In this document: positions 1 to 10,534 of the stretch, one piece after another
Layout of the letters: every line of letters starts with the position of its first letter
How positions within the stretch are numbered: position 1 is the first letter of the stretch
Assembly: GCF_022682495.2 (NCBI RefSeq)
Contig: NC_071389.1
Coordinates: 184,001,556 to 184,065,555, forward strand
Origin: Desmodus rotundus
Taxonomy: Eukaryota > Chordata > Mammalia > Chiroptera > Phyllostomidae
Reading direction: 5' to 3'
Length of the DNA stretch: 64,000 bases
Notes under the pieces: generated by a model
Seen by the model: only the letters and a program-made list of their open reading frames with translations
Database searches by the model: none
Told to the model about the DNA's origin: nothing
Made by a program: the position numbers and the translations under genes

Positions 1-526
1 ATCACCCGATTTGCTTCTGTTGGGAAGTATAAAATCTCTCATTTCCTGTTGTCAATTGCAGCATGGAGTGAATGAAAATTGTTCAAGCAATTACTGTGTT
101 TCACCAACTGGGTGCCTTTGGCCATAAGGGGCCTTTTGGGTCTGCTGTCACTCCCCTTCCTTGGCTATTCCTGGTCCAAATTGCTGATGGCTCGAAGAAC
201 GTGTCCTCTCGCTCACCAGAGGGAATGTCAGGCTCCTGCAGACGTGCTATTTGTTTTAGATGTGTGCCGTGACGGTGCAAGTGGAAGGATGGCAGTGGAA
301 GGAAACGGTAGGGACAGAGAAGATGGCTCACCCCCAATGCTAATCAAACCACCACCAATGAGTGTTTTTGACTCTGCCTCCTAATTACCCCTCAAATGCA
401 TCCACATCTTTATTCCCATGAATGTCCTCACTGTGTTCCTTTGGGCCATTTCATTTCTCAGCTTAAATATCACAATGACCTCCTACCTGGTTCTTCTGCC
501 TTCTTCCTACCCATAATTCTCCATAG
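1..526. other. unassigned sequence, no gene seen
   Basis: Mixed-composition mammalian DNA. Overlapping short open frames (the longest about 100 codons, at 79-384) occur in two plus frames and one minus frame and resemble no protein I know. I read them as chance. No repeat family is recognised. Confidence 0.5.
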
Positions 527-688
527 CAGTGGTTCTCAACCAGGGACAAACTGCTTCACCTCCACCCCCACCCCACCCTCAGAAGAAGTGGCATTTGGAA
601 ATGTGTGAGAGTGTTTTGGGGTTGCCACAATAACTGTGGGAGGAGGGAGCATGCTGGCATTTAAGGAGGCAGGAACCAGGAACCTAGT
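527..688 (+). mobile_element. MER20 (hAT-Charlie), left part
   Basis: It begins with the typical MER20 terminus (cagtggttctcaacc) and continues with the MER20 body (ggttgccacaataactgtggg, then the 'ctggcatttaaggaggcagg' segment). The element breaks off at about 688 where an MLT1 LTR begins, and its missing end reappears at 1291. MER20 is a non-autonomous hAT of about 220 bp. The two pieces here add up to about 234 bp, as expected for one full copy. Confidence 0.75.
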
Positions 689-1290
689 GTATTCATTTCC
701 TGTTGATGTGGAGATGAAGTGCTACCAACTTCACCGCTTAAAACAACAGACACTCACTATCTGACAGTTCTGTAGGTCAGAGTCCGAGAGAGGTTGAAGT
801 GGGTTAAAAGCAAGGTTTCGGCAGGGCTGCAGTCCTTACTGAAAGCATGCTTCTCTTCCAAGCTCAGTCAGGTCGCTGGCATAATTCAGTTTCTCGGGAT
901 TGTAGGACTGAGGTTCTAGTTTCCTTGCTAGCTGTCGGTGGGGGTCATTCTCAGCAGGAGTCATCCACATGACTTGGCTATGATTCCTTTTATTTTCAAA
1001 GCAAGTAACGGTGGATTGAATACTTTTTGTGCCTCGTGTCACGTGTCACCAGCCTTTTCTTCTGCCACATCTTTCTCTGATTCTCCTGTCTTCTTCTCCC
1101 AAATTCAAGGGCCAGTGTGATTAGATTGGGCCCACCCAATCTAGTTAATCTAGGATAACCTCTCTATTTTAAGGTCCATAACCTTAATTTCATCTACAAA
1201 GTCCCTTTTGTCAAGTAATGTATAGTAACTTGTTTACAGGTTCCAGGAATTAAGTCATGGACACCTTTGGAGGAGCCATCAATCTGCCAA
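689..1290 (-). mobile_element. MLT1-type LTR, antisense
   Basis: Antisense match to the MLT1 LTR layout. The left end carries 'cttaaaacaacag' and 'acagttctgtaggtcaga', which is the reverse complement of the usual 3' end. The middle carries 'gattgggcccaccca' and 'tctaggataacctct'. The right end has 'acaggttccaggaatta', which is the reverse complement of the 5' region. It is inserted inside MER20, so it is the younger of the two. No internal retroviral genes are present, so this is a solo LTR. Confidence 0.75.
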
Positions 1291-1362
1291 GCATGCCTGC
1301 AATGATCTCCACAATAAAGAATTATTCCACCTAAAATGTCAATAGCAGCCTCGTTGAGAAAA
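1291..1362 (+). mobile_element. MER20, right part
   Basis: The words 'ccacaataaagaattattcc', 'ctaaaatgtcaatag' and 'cctcgttgagaaa' form the right third and terminus of MER20. They continue the copy interrupted at 688. The orientation is the same, so this is one element split by an insertion and not two copies. Confidence 0.75.
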
Positions 1363-1394
1363 TTGAAGTGGGTGATCTTTCTAAAATGCAAATC

Positions 1395-2170
1395 TGACTA
1401 GGTCTCGTTCTTGCTTTGAAATCCTTCAGGGAATCTTCATTGCCCTCAAGATAAAAATCCAGGGCGAAGCTTCACTTAGCATGCTCGTGCGAAAGCTCTT
1501 TATGACCCAGCATGCCTTCACATCACCCATCCCTGCCCTGCCTCTGCTTCTTTGTCCCAGCCACGCTGAATGCCTTTCTGATAACAGGATGTGTTCTCTT
1601 ACCTCTCGGTCTTTATAAAGGCTCTTTTCTCCTTCTGGGGCACACTTCCCCCGAACTTTCAACCACAACCCTTAACCTAACTCCAATTTAACTTCCAGAT
1701 TCTACCTTAGATCTTAATTCCTTGTCAAAGCCTGCTGTGACCCAGTCTGAGTTAGGCACTCCTGCTGTATGCTCCCATAGCACCTACATGCCCACCCATA
1801 CCATAAATATCACACTGCTTTGTAACTTCTTGCCTATCTGTTGGTTCCCCTAAAACAGGGGTGTCAAACTCATTTTCACCAGGGGCCCCATCAGCCTCAC
1901 AGTTGCCTTCAAAGGGCGGAATGTAGAGCTCCTTGCCCCTAGTTAAGGAGTAGTTACATTTATACAGCCCTAAAATTACATTCGGCCCTTTGAAGGCAAC
2001 CATGAGGCTGATGTGGCCTCTGGTGAAAATGAGTTTGACACCCCTGCCCTAAAAGATCTAAGCTCTAAGAAGACGGGGAGAGCATCTGTCTTGTTTGCTG
2101 TTGTACTTATAGCACTCAGCTCATACCTGTCATGTAGTTACCTGTAATAAATATTTATCCATTAAATAAA
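1395..2170 (+). mobile_element. L2 (LINE2) 3' region, split by a hAT
   Basis: Sense L2 3' part. The 'gagttaggcactcctgctgt...tgctcccatagcacc' block and the ending 'gtaataaatatttatcc' match the usual L2 3'-UTR order. A fold-back hAT (1856-2046) interrupts it. The sequence before 1848 and after 2054 joins into a continuous L2. Confidence 0.75.
1856..2046. mobile_element. non-autonomous hAT, fold-back form (copy 1)
   Basis: A 191-bp element with a perfect 25-bp terminal inverted repeat starting caggggtgtcaaactc. With a few mismatches the inversion extends to about 69 bp on each side (arms 1856-1924 and 1978-2046). It is flanked by exact 8-bp duplications CCCTAAAA (1848-1855 and 2047-2054), the length made by hAT transposases. 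It has no coding capacity. The right half is an inverted copy of the left end instead of the family's own right end (compare 32489-32702). Confidence 0.9.
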
Positions 2171-2209
2171 CTACTTAGTCATGTTGACTTTGAAAAAGTA
2201 GGTACAGTA

Positions 2210-2315
2210 AATTGAGTGCTAACTCTTCTACAATAGAGACATAATCACAACAGTTATGTGCCAAACTGTGACAATCAGAGATGTTATCTGAACTCCATAT
2301 CTTGATGAAGTTAGA

Positions 2316-2350
<35 letters not shown>

Positions 2351-2490
2351 ATCAGAAGGAGAATGAAACTCAAAGGGGATAAATAACTGCTCACATAAGC
2401 CTGTGACATGTGGCGAAACTAGAATCCAAGTCTAGTTTCTGATTCCCAAAGCAATACCATCGTCCCTTTCTGAACCAACAGATAGTGTCT
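2210..2490 (-). mobile_element. MIR SINE, antisense, with internal ATT array
   Basis: Antisense MIR-like order: a tract where MIR reads tattattatcc, then 'gagaatgaaactcaaag', 'aactgctcac' and 'ctagaatccaagtctag'. The ATT triplets normally present in antisense MIR have expanded into a microsatellite. The boundaries are approximate. Confidence 0.6.
2316..2349. repeat. (ATT)n microsatellite
   Basis: About eleven uninterrupted ATT/TTA triplets inside an antisense MIR. It probably grew from the MIR's own short ATT run and is likely polymorphic. Confidence 0.95.
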
Positions 2491-2509
2491 TATAGTTTAA
2501 AAAGCATTA

Positions 2510-2690
2510 TGTCACAGAGTCTGCATAATCCTACCATAAAAGAAAAACGTTGATCCTTTTTAAAAACAGGATGAAAAAGACTCATTGAGATTAAATGACT
2601 TAGACAAGGCCATACAGTTTGTATGTGGTGAATTTAGAACTAGAAGCCAGATATTTTAATTCTATTCCTTTCATGCTAACTAGGCTACCC
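2510..2690 (-). mobile_element. MIR SINE, antisense
   Basis: Antisense MIR core: 'gatgaaaaagactcattgag', 'taaatgacttagacaaggcc' and 'gaactagaagccagat' follow the MIR pattern of gaggaaactgag, cttgcccaaggtc and gaacccag. Diverged, with approximate ends. Confidence 0.6.
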
Positions 2691-3289
2691 ATGAACTGGG
2701 AAGATGGCAGAACTTGGGGAGCAGAAAAGACCACCTTGGCAAGTTAGTCTCAATGTCTTTGTGATATCATCTCACGCCTTCCTGCCCACAAGTAATCAGT
2801 AAAGAACTTAAACCACTGAAAACTCTATTTAGACAAAAAGGAAAATCTTTATTCGTAAATAATTTATATATCATGTATATGGTGAAAAGAGAGAGAAATA
2901 TATTATGTGGATTTAACCTCCAAAAAGATGATAGGTGATGAATAACGGCAGTAAGTTTAAGAATAAATACTGATTATCATAGTATCACATACCTGCATGG
3001 TATAAAATCCTAACCTTGAGGTAGAGACATCTGTCACCGTGGTGTACCATTCATGACTCTTTAAGTTCCACTGCAGCCAGCTCCCAAGATAGTTTCAATA
3101 GTCTTTACCTCTTGGTAATCATGTCCCTGTGTATTCCCCTCCCATACTGAATCAAGGCTGACCAGTATCAATGATAGAATACTAAAGAAATAATGGCGTA
3201 TGATTTTCAAGGCTAGGTCATAATAGACATTTGCATCTTCCACCTTAGTCCCCTGAATTACGATACTTGTTCTAGGGGAAACTACCTGC
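2691..3289. other. unassigned AT-rich sequence
   Basis: No gene or repeat recognised. It contains short AT-rich runs (2850-2890) and a 77-codon minus-strand open frame at 3061-3294 that resembles nothing known. Confidence 0.5.
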
Positions 3290-3625
3290 TGCATAGTAGG
3301 AACAGAAGCAGCCCTGGGGAGAGGTCTGGGTGAGAAGGAACTGAAGCCTCCCCAACAACACCAGCACCAATATTACCAATGTTACAGTACCATGTTACTG
3401 AGCCACCTTGAAAGTGGGTCCTCCAGCCCCAGTCAAGCCTTTAGGTGACTACAGCACCAACCAGTGTCTCAGTGAACAAATCAACCCAAGTCAAGACCAC
3501 CCAGCCTAGCTGTTCCTGAATTCCTAACCCACAGAAACTGTGAAAAATAATAAATGCGCATTTTTGTCTTAAGCCACTAAGTTTTATGGTACTTTATTAT
3601 ATAGCAGTAGATAACAATATAGGAT
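3290..3625 (+). mobile_element. MLT1-type LTR, sense
   Basis: The 3' half is diagnostic. It has 'gaccacccagcctagctgtt', 'aacccacagaaactgtg', an 'aataataaatg' polyadenylation region, then 'ttaagccactaagtttta' and 'agcagtagataacaata', the usual MLT1 end. The 5' limit is uncertain. Confidence 0.7.
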
Positions 3626-3960
3626 GCACGTGACAGGACCCCGATTTTAACCAGCATTAAACAGAGGGCATCTTTTAACCCATGGAACTACAGGAAGGCC
3701 TGAAGGCACATGGTTTCAGAGACAATAGAACCAGGGTCCCAAAAGGTGCCAGAACCCTTTTTCTTTATGTCACCTCTGCTTCTCTCTGCACATGTTTTAT
3801 TCTCCCAGAGAGACTTCCTCCCATGACAGAATACATGGCCACCAAAACGATCAGGCATCACATCTAACTTTCTCCCATCCCAAGTTCCCAAAGCCTGAGA
3901 AGTGCTCCAATTGGCCCAACACGGATTATGTGCCAGGTGAGGGTGGTAGGGGTTAGAATA
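3626..3960. other. unassigned sequence
   Basis: No recognised feature. Small overlapping open frames on both strands (3682-3891) are not protein-like. Confidence 0.5.
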
Positions 3961-3962
3961 TA

Positions 3963-4543
3963 AGGGGGGGAGTATCCCAAAAAATGGAATTTATTTATAA
4001 AAAATTGTGTATTTATCCTTACATGTTTAAACTTCATTCACCTTCAAAGTACTCTCCATTTGATACACTCTGCCTATCAAGACATTTTTCCCACTGCTCA
4101 AAATACTTTTTGAACTCATGGATTTTGATGCCTTTTAGTGCTCCTGCCGTTTTTGTTTCAACCCCTTCGATACCAGCAAAACGTTTCCCTTTGAGGACTT
4201 TTTTTATCCAGGGAAACAAAAAAAATAAGTCCCTGAAGGTGAAATTGGATAAATAGGGATGGCGAGGCACAAGGGTCATTCTGTTTTTGGTAAAAAACTG
4301 CTGAACACTCAGCACAATGTGGGCAGGTATGCTCGTAAATCACCCACCATGAAATGGGCAAACACGTTGAAAGAGTCTTCAAAAAAAAGTCACTGAAGCC
4401 AAATGCAGCCAGCCTCTCACAACAACACCAGCTAGTACACCGATACAGATGGGTTCCTAGAACACTCACCCAGCACAGGAAGCCTGTACTACAAGGGGCT
4501 CGCCATCCAGAAAATAATTCCTATTTTGGGGGGAGGACCCCCA
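3963..4543 (-). mobile_element. mariner element, internally deleted
   Basis: About 581 bp with diverged terminal inverted repeats of roughly 30 bp (left 'ggggggagtatcccaaaaaa', right its imperfect reverse complement near 4515-4543). TA lies at both borders (3961-3962 and 4544-4545), the mariner target site. Read on the minus strand it holds a 5' non-coding part, then jumps to the C-terminal end of a transposase. A full mariner is about 1.3 kb, so most of the gene is missing. Confidence 0.8.
4034..4315 (-). pseudogene. mariner transposase C-terminal remnant
   Basis: Translation of the minus strand gives a mariner transposase tail. There is a variant of the final catalytic block (normally P-Y-S-P-D-L), then F-L-F-P, K-G-K-R-F, an F-E-Q-W motif and a closing G-E-Y-F-E-G-E. 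About 90 of some 340 residues survive. The third catalytic aspartate of the D,D34D triad reads as asparagine, and the DNA-binding domain and the first two catalytic residues are deleted. It cannot encode an active enzyme. The family match is recalled, not searched. Confidence 0.8.
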
Positions 4544-4549
4544 TATGTC

Positions 4550-4910
4550 CATTTCTATCCAAACCACATATTATGATGAGTAAAAGAATATTTCTTAGAA
4601 GCAGAATGGGATAGGGAGACTAAGAGGCCCACTCACAACCCACTGTGTATCTGCATAGAAGCATGAAGGTACAGGCAGGTGCATGCTCATTGGGTGACAC
4701 TTGACATGTTGCTTTCATGTGTCATTTCATCACCTGGACCTAAGGACAAGCTTCTCTCCAGCCAGAAGATCACATCAGACAAATTTCCAATGAGAAGTAA
4801 ATCTTGTTTTTCTAACAGGAAGATATTTTTAAAAACTAGCTCAAAGCAATGCAATATTAGGTAACACTTCTAAACCTAGAATCTAGATTTCCTCAGAACC
4901 TAGGCCCTAG
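4550..4910. other. unassigned sequence
   Basis: No recognised gene or repeat between the mariner remnant and the next MIR. Confidence 0.5.
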
Positions 4911-4914
4911 ATGC

Positions 4915-5080
4915 TAACAGAAATAATTAATAGTAATAGCACTATCTACCAAGTACGTCTTAGGCACCTGATTTTCCTGGATGTCATGTAATTTGCCCCA
5001 TCTCATAAAGCTGGTAAGTGCCAGAGCTAAGACCACACCTGGGTGTGTCTGTTGCCCCAACCCAAGCTCTTAATCACTGT
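4915..5080 (-). mobile_element. MIR SINE, antisense
   Basis: It has 'taatagtaatagcactatct', 'atttgccccatctcataaag', 'ctggtaagtgccagagctaa' and 'caagctcttaatcactgtgc', in the order of an antisense MIR. Confidence 0.7.
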
Positions 5081-5559
5081 GCAAAATACCAGAGAAGAGA
5101 TCACATATGCCCAACACTTATCCAAGAACAGAGTAGCACCCCAACTAAAGAGAGGCAGAGCAAGCCGGACCCAGCCCAGAATTCACTCTCCTGCAGATTC
5201 GATGTCCAGCCAGACCTCACCTCAGCACTCTCGGAGCTCCACCTGGGAGAACCGAACTCCAGCCCAGTGCTGCTACTCTTCTCTATGAAACAAAGCAAGA
5301 CCCAAGGCAAAGGTTTCCAGAATTTTGTTATAGGAAAATCTGCTTTTCACTGTCCTCAGAAATAAACTGCTAAGCCAGTTCTATCTTTGGATGACTCTCA
5401 TATTTATTTTTTTTAAAAACAGTGTCAGAAGATAGTCATTCTGGTTGGAAGTGGGCCACTTAGAACAAAAGATTGGAGGCACTCATCAAGACAGGAGGGG
5501 CATCTCAGTGACAAGTCAGGCGGCCCTGCAGTTCAGGGCTGTGCCTGATGCACGTCCTC
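5081..5559. other. unassigned sequence
   Basis: No recognised repeat. A 115-codon open frame (5018-5365, plus) starts inside the MIR and has no protein-like features. An overlapping second frame is also open, which fits chance in a stop-poor patch. Confidence 0.45.
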
Positions 5560-5725
5560 TGTGCCTTGGAGAAGTTGCTATCTCCATGTCATGATTCTTC
5601 TAATCTGGAAAATGAGCATAAATCACATATCTCACAGAGTGATTGTGAAGAGCAAGTGAAGTACCATTTGTGGGAACAGCTAGCACAGAGCACAGTACTT
5701 GGTAAATATTGGTGGAATTTTTCTT
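5560..5725 (+). mobile_element. MIR SINE, sense
   Basis: Sense MIR core and tail: 'aatctggaaaatgagcat', 'atctcacagagtgattgtg' and 'gcacagtacttggtaaatat'. Confidence 0.7.
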
Positions 5726-6286
5726 TTTTTAACTTTTCTCCTCAAGAAGATTATAAACTCCTCATGGCAGAAACACTCTCTTATTGATGTTCTGTGCCCT
5801 CTGCATAACCTGTGAGCAGGTAGTGCTTGATGTGCTGATGCAGCGGGCTCCACAGAGAGCAAATTAAACAAATCGGCAGGCAGCATGCTTTCTGGCAGGT
5901 GGCAACATGCCTTCATCTCAAACAGATCACAATCATTTGGATGAACACTTCAGAGGTCGGTCAAACAGGTATCTAAGCTCACAATCTCAGTGACTATAAG
6001 ACAAGCTAATGGATACATATAAATACTTTAATTCTACATGTCAGAAATAGTGTCAATGGATGTCAAAGGTCAGTTAACAGAGCCTACTCCTTCACACTCG
6101 ATCTGGGCTGCCATGCCCTTTCTACAATGCCTCTGACAAGGAAATGCTGTGTGGCCACACTGCAAACCACATGACCCCCTCGCCCCTACTCAGCTGTGCA
6201 ACTGATGGGACCAGTGGCAGCAACTGATGACACAACTAGACACAGAATGAAGAATGAAGTCAATTGGGTTCTTTTCCTTGGGAGCC
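5726..6286. other. mostly unassigned; possible L2 tail
   Basis: The stretch 5745-5830 ('ataaactcctcatggcag' ... 'gtgagcaggtagtgcttgat') weakly resembles a sense L2 3' end. Nothing is recognised in the remainder. Confidence 0.4.
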
Positions 6287-6637
6287 TGTCTTAGTCTGTT
6301 TGGGCTGCTAAACAAAGTAGACTAAATTGCCTATAAATAACATTTATTTCTCATAGTTTTGGAGACTGGGAAGTCCAAGGGTATGGTGCTGGCAGATTCG
6401 GTGTCTGGTAAGAGCTCACCTCCTCATGGGTAGCCATCTTATCACCGTAACATCACACGGTGGAAGGGGGAAGGAGCTCTCTGGGGTCTTTTTAATAAGG
6501 GCACCAATCCCATCATGAAGGCTCTACTGTAATGAGATCATTCTCAACCAAAGGCCTCACCTAATTCTATCACTTTGGGGGCTAAGGTTTCAGAATGTGA
6601 ATTTGGGGGAGGGACATGAACATCCAGTTGATAGCAG
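6287..6637 (-). mobile_element. MLT1A/MST-type LTR, antisense
   Basis: Antisense ERVL-MaLR LTR: 'cttagtctgtttgggctgct', 'ggagactgggaagtccaag', 'cagattcggtgtctggta', 'aaggagctctctggggtc' and 'aatgtgaatttggggga' follow the MLT1A/MST order from 3' to 5' end. A solo LTR, close to full length. Confidence 0.8.
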
Positions 6638-6689
6638 AAATATTGAGAGAATGAAGCAGTTAAGACTAAGAACATCAGTGGGAGGCAGA

Positions 6690-6910
6690 TCACAGTAGGG
6701 AATAAAGACTGGAGCCAGATGGCCTACATCCATGTACCAGCTCAGCTCTGTCCATTCCTACCTGTATGACCTAGGGCAAGGTACTTTACCTCTCTGCATC
6801 TCAGTGTCTTTATCTACAAACTGGAGATGATAATAAACCTGTCTTGTGGGCTTAGTGCAAAGACTAAAGAGTAAATAAATATGGAAGGCACTTGCAGTGA
6901 TGGCTGATAC
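6690..6910 (+). mobile_element. MIR SINE, sense
   Basis: Near full-length sense MIR: 'ctggagccagatggcctaca', 'tatgacctagggcaaggtac', 'tctctgcatctcagtgtc', 'aactggagatgataataa' and a 3' part ending near 'gcagtgatggctgatac'. Confidence 0.8.
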
Positions 6911-7970
6911 ATGGTTAGTGCCATGTAAGGAATGGCCAGCACTGTCAGAGAGACACCAAGACTGAGGCAAGTTCACTCATGGGCAGACCACTAGGAGGAA
7001 GCAGAAGCTATACGAGAACAACAGTAAGGAGAATGGGGTATGTAAAGGCAGAAGCTCTGAGTCCCATAGACCCCCAGCCTATGCAAAAGATAACCCCATC
7101 TTCATGCTAATCCTGCTCCAATTTCCTTAAAATAAACTCACTGAAGAATGAATCAACCTGCTTATCCCTGAGCTGGGCAATACAAAGGGCCTAAAACTTT
7201 GTACAAGAAGGACCCTGAATAAGCAGAAGTACTGTGTCTTTACTGCTGAAAAGTTCACAAAGGCTTGATGAAATGAGGGATCCCAATTTTTTCAGTAAAG
7301 ATGAAAAAATTAGACTTAAAAAGAACCCATCAGCATGCCCCTTACGTTGTCATGGATTTCTGATGAAAGCCCCAAGTTGGCACATCTGAGCTTTCTGCAT
7401 CTAGCAAAGTGATAACCCTTATCAAAGAAGCAAAGTCAGAAGCAAAGAAAGTCTTGCAGCCCTGATAAGCTCCAAGGCACCGGGCCAGGGTAATGGACCA
7501 TAGGAAACTGAGCATGGGTCTGCCAAGCTCAATACCATGGTATTGTTGTTGCTGCACTGGAAAATGTTTTTATTTACATTTTCAAGTGCAAAATATTTTC
7601 TCCTCATGCTTTAGCTAAATTGGGTAGTTAAAGTCTGTGAAGTGGCAGTAATTGGAAACAATGGATTTTATATTTGACCTTTATTATTTTAGTGTAATCT
7701 GTTTTACATTTACATCAAACATCCAAGGACCCCTGCAGAAGTTTCTTTTGCTATTGCATTACCATTTAGTTCCAATAATGCACTCCGAATCCCCAATTCT
7801 TGATTATAATTGCATCATTTCAGGTGGGGTAAGAGAGGGTGTAGAGATAAACCTTCAATGGAAATTGTACTCCTGTGCTTTCCTCTCCTTTTGTTGACCT
7901 TTCATAAGTTGATAATTTGTTCAATATATTTTTAACCTAATTCTTCACAGTTTTATGTTGTTCCCTAATT
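6911..7970. other. unassigned sequence, about 1 kb
   Basis: No gene or repeat identified on either strand. Open frames are at most 81 codons. Confidence 0.5.
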
Positions 7971-7974
7971 ACTT

Positions 7975-8095
7975 TATATATTTTGGTCTTACTTCATCAA
8001 AAAGCTACTTAGGGCAAAGATCATGTGTTATATCCCCATAGCACTTGTTTTGAATCCAAGCACATAATGAGAATCAAGAAATGTTTGGCTGACTA
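7975..8095 (+). mobile_element. L2 3' end, sense
   Basis: 'gggcaaagatcatgtgttat', 'atccccatagcac' and 'aagaaatgtttggctgac' follow the L2 3' consensus order. Short and diverged. Confidence 0.55.
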
Positions 8096-8304
8096 TTCAG
8101 AAGATATCAGTGTTATAGAAAATGGGGCACACATGCCAGGAGAGGCAGTTGGAAAGACAAAATTCCTATCTGATAGAAGGAAAGACCCTATAGAGCTACT
8201 CGAGATGGGTTAGACTGATTCAGAAAGTGGTGAATCCTTTGTTCCCCACAGTTCTCGAATAGGAATTCAATGACAACTTGACAATGAGAAAATAAGCCAG
8301 GAAT

Positions 8305-8455
8305 AACAAGGTTTTGGAGTCAGAATGAATTGGGTTTGATCCTTAGCTCCATAACATAAAACAGTGCAATCGTGGGCAGGTGACAAACTCTCTAAGCCTC
8401 AGTTTCCTCATTTTACAATGAGATTAATAGTCTACCTCCTATGAAAAGTGAGGAA
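8305..8455 (+). mobile_element. MIR SINE, sense
   Basis: 'ttttggagtcagaatgaatt', 'gggcaggtgacaaactctct', 'aagcctcagtttcctcattt' and 'acaatgagattaatagtc' form a clear sense MIR. Confidence 0.8.
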
Positions 8456-8830
8456 ATGTATCCATGTAATGAACAAGAATTCCTGAGGGGCCTCAATAGT
8501 CAGTGTTCCTTTCTTTCATGGTGGGGGGAGGTAAAAAAAAAAAAATACCATTCTGTTCTTGACTTTGATAAGTAGAGAAATACAACCTAAGCAAAGTTTT
8601 AAAATAAAACTCAAAGATAGCCACTAGAAATAAAAATAGAATGTGTACCTTCCAAATTACAGGAGAAACTAAAAATGACAGAGAACAAAGGAGAAAGGAT
8701 GGAAATCTAAAATAACAGAAAATATAAAACCAAAAGGCCTAACAAAAGCAACCTATATTTATTAAGACAAATTAAAGTATCAGCACTAGAAGCCATAGTA
8801 AAATGGCTTCTTTACATAACTTATCTTCTT
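8456..8830. other. unassigned A-rich sequence
   Basis: An A-rich plus strand (8570-8790) with no recognised coding sequence. It could be a very old L1 fragment, but I cannot place it. Confidence 0.4.
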
Positions 8831-8834
8831 TAGC

Positions 8835-8975
8835 TCTTGCAGTGTCCTAGGCATTGCCATTGTTATTATGCCCATTCTATAAGAATACTGAGGTTTATCA
8901 GAAGTAGAAAATTCCTACATTTACCCACAAGCTACTCAGTTTGAACCCAGGCAGTCTAACTTCAGAGTTCATACA
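8835..8975 (-). mobile_element. MIR SINE, antisense
   Basis: 'attgttattatgcccattct', 'agaatactgaggtttatc' and 'agtttgaacccaggcagtct' form an antisense MIR. Confidence 0.7.
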
Positions 8976-8989
8976 CACACTACCCCACA

Positions 8990-9230
8990 AGAACAAAGGG
9001 AGGGTACAAATATTTGTATGTCTAAATATGCTCACATATTTATATTGGTAGGAAAGAATGAGTCATAAATAAATAAAAATATTAAAATGTTTACCTCTAA
9101 GTATTGGGATTATGTGCAATCTCAGTTTTCTTTTTTATGGTTTTATGTATTCTCTGAAATTTTTTGCAGCAAGCATATACTGTTATAGTCAGGGGAAAGG
9201 TTTTAAAATTTATAATAGATTGTCTGTCTG
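8990..9230 (+). mobile_element. old L1 (L1M/HAL1-like) 3' end, sense
   Basis: 'tgtttacctctaagtattgg', 'gattatgtgcaatctcag' and 'tttatgtattctctgaaat' follow the 3'-UTR order of old L1 or HAL1 elements. No coding sequence. Confidence 0.55.
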
Positions 9231-9497
9231 CTTGTTATACTAAGAAGCCTTAAGTCTTAGTATAAAATTCTTGAAATTTTCATGGGATTTATGCTCCCTG
9301 AGAGAAAATGTTTCCAAAGTGTTCTCATTATTTCTTCCAGTGGACCCAGAATTAGAATGACCGGTAGATGAAACTGTTCATTTTGTTGTGTCTAGTATAT
9401 ACTATATAGATGAAAGAAAGAGAAAGAGTTTTAAGTCAGAGGAAAATTTAAATAATCCTTCATGTAATTTTGTAATTTGATGCAAAGTAAAAATTTT

Positions 9498-9965
9498 AAA
9501 ATACAGTTGTTAGATACGGAAGCTGCCCAAGTGTCCATCAGTAGATAAGTAGATAAAACTATGGGATATTTACACAATGAAACACTACTTGGCCATAAAA
9601 AACAAGAAAATGTTACCCTTTGCAACAGTATGGATGGATCTGACGAATATTACGTTAAATGAAATAAACCAGTCAGAGAAAGACAAATACCACATGATTT
9701 CACTTGTATGTGGAATCTAATGAACAAACTGAATTTACAAGGAAAATGGAGACAGACTCATAGATAGAGAGCAGGATGACAGCTAAGGGAAGGAGGTTAG
9801 GGGGTAGAAGGACTGAGCAAAGAAGGAAAAAAACTCATGGACATGGACAACAGTGGGGTGATTGCGGGGGGAGGGAGATAGATATAAGGGAACTAAATGG
9901 TAATGGAAGAAATGCAATATTTTTTTAATTTCTTTATAAAAGTAAAATAAAATGCAGTTGTCAGA
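9498..9965 (+). mobile_element. 5'-truncated L1 with target-site duplications
   Basis: The insertion at 9515-9948 holds the last part of L1 ORF2 ('gtgtccatcagtagataagt', 'cactacttggccataaaaaa') and a short 3' UTR with a G-rich tract, ending in an A-rich tail. It is flanked by 17-bp direct repeats at 9498-9514 and 9949-9965 that differ at two positions. This is a normal target-primed insertion, severely 5' truncated. Confidence 0.85.
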
Positions 9966-10534
9966 GATTCTATAAATAAGTTGGAAGCACTGCTGCAGTG
10001 CCTGTCTCATCTGAGTAGTTTTAAGTGAACCCCCAAATCTACTGAAAGACCCCACCCAAAAGGCAGCGTGTGAGAGTACATGTCTACACACCCACATGGT
10101 CACACAGCAACATACTCTTCCCCAAAGGATTCCCATTCCATTGAACCACAGAAATTGTCAGGAAGGATCCCAGTCTTGAGTCCAGCCCTTCTCTTTGCAG
10201 ATAAGGAAACTGAGATCCTGAAAGGCTACATCAGTTTGTTCTCAGCATTACCTCTCTAGACCAAGCTATGGCTACTACTCACCAAGATTCATTCCAACTG
10301 GTCTGACTGCGTGTGGAAGGCAGAAGTTGACCTGGAGCTTGAAGGAAGAGAAGAACACAGACCTGCAGAGAGGACAGACAAAAAGTTATTAAAAAAATCA
10401 CCATCTTCCAACCATGGGTAATATCTCAGGAAGTACCATCAATAAATTTTGTAAAATACCAACTCAAAAGAAGAACAGTGTCAGAAATGGGATAATGAGA
10501 AAAATAATAGCATAAGGTCTTTTCCAATGCAAAG
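9966..10534. other. mostly unassigned; MIR fragment
   Basis: 'gcagataaggaaactgagat' at about 10197-10216 suggests a short antisense MIR piece. Nothing is recognised elsewhere. Confidence 0.4.
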
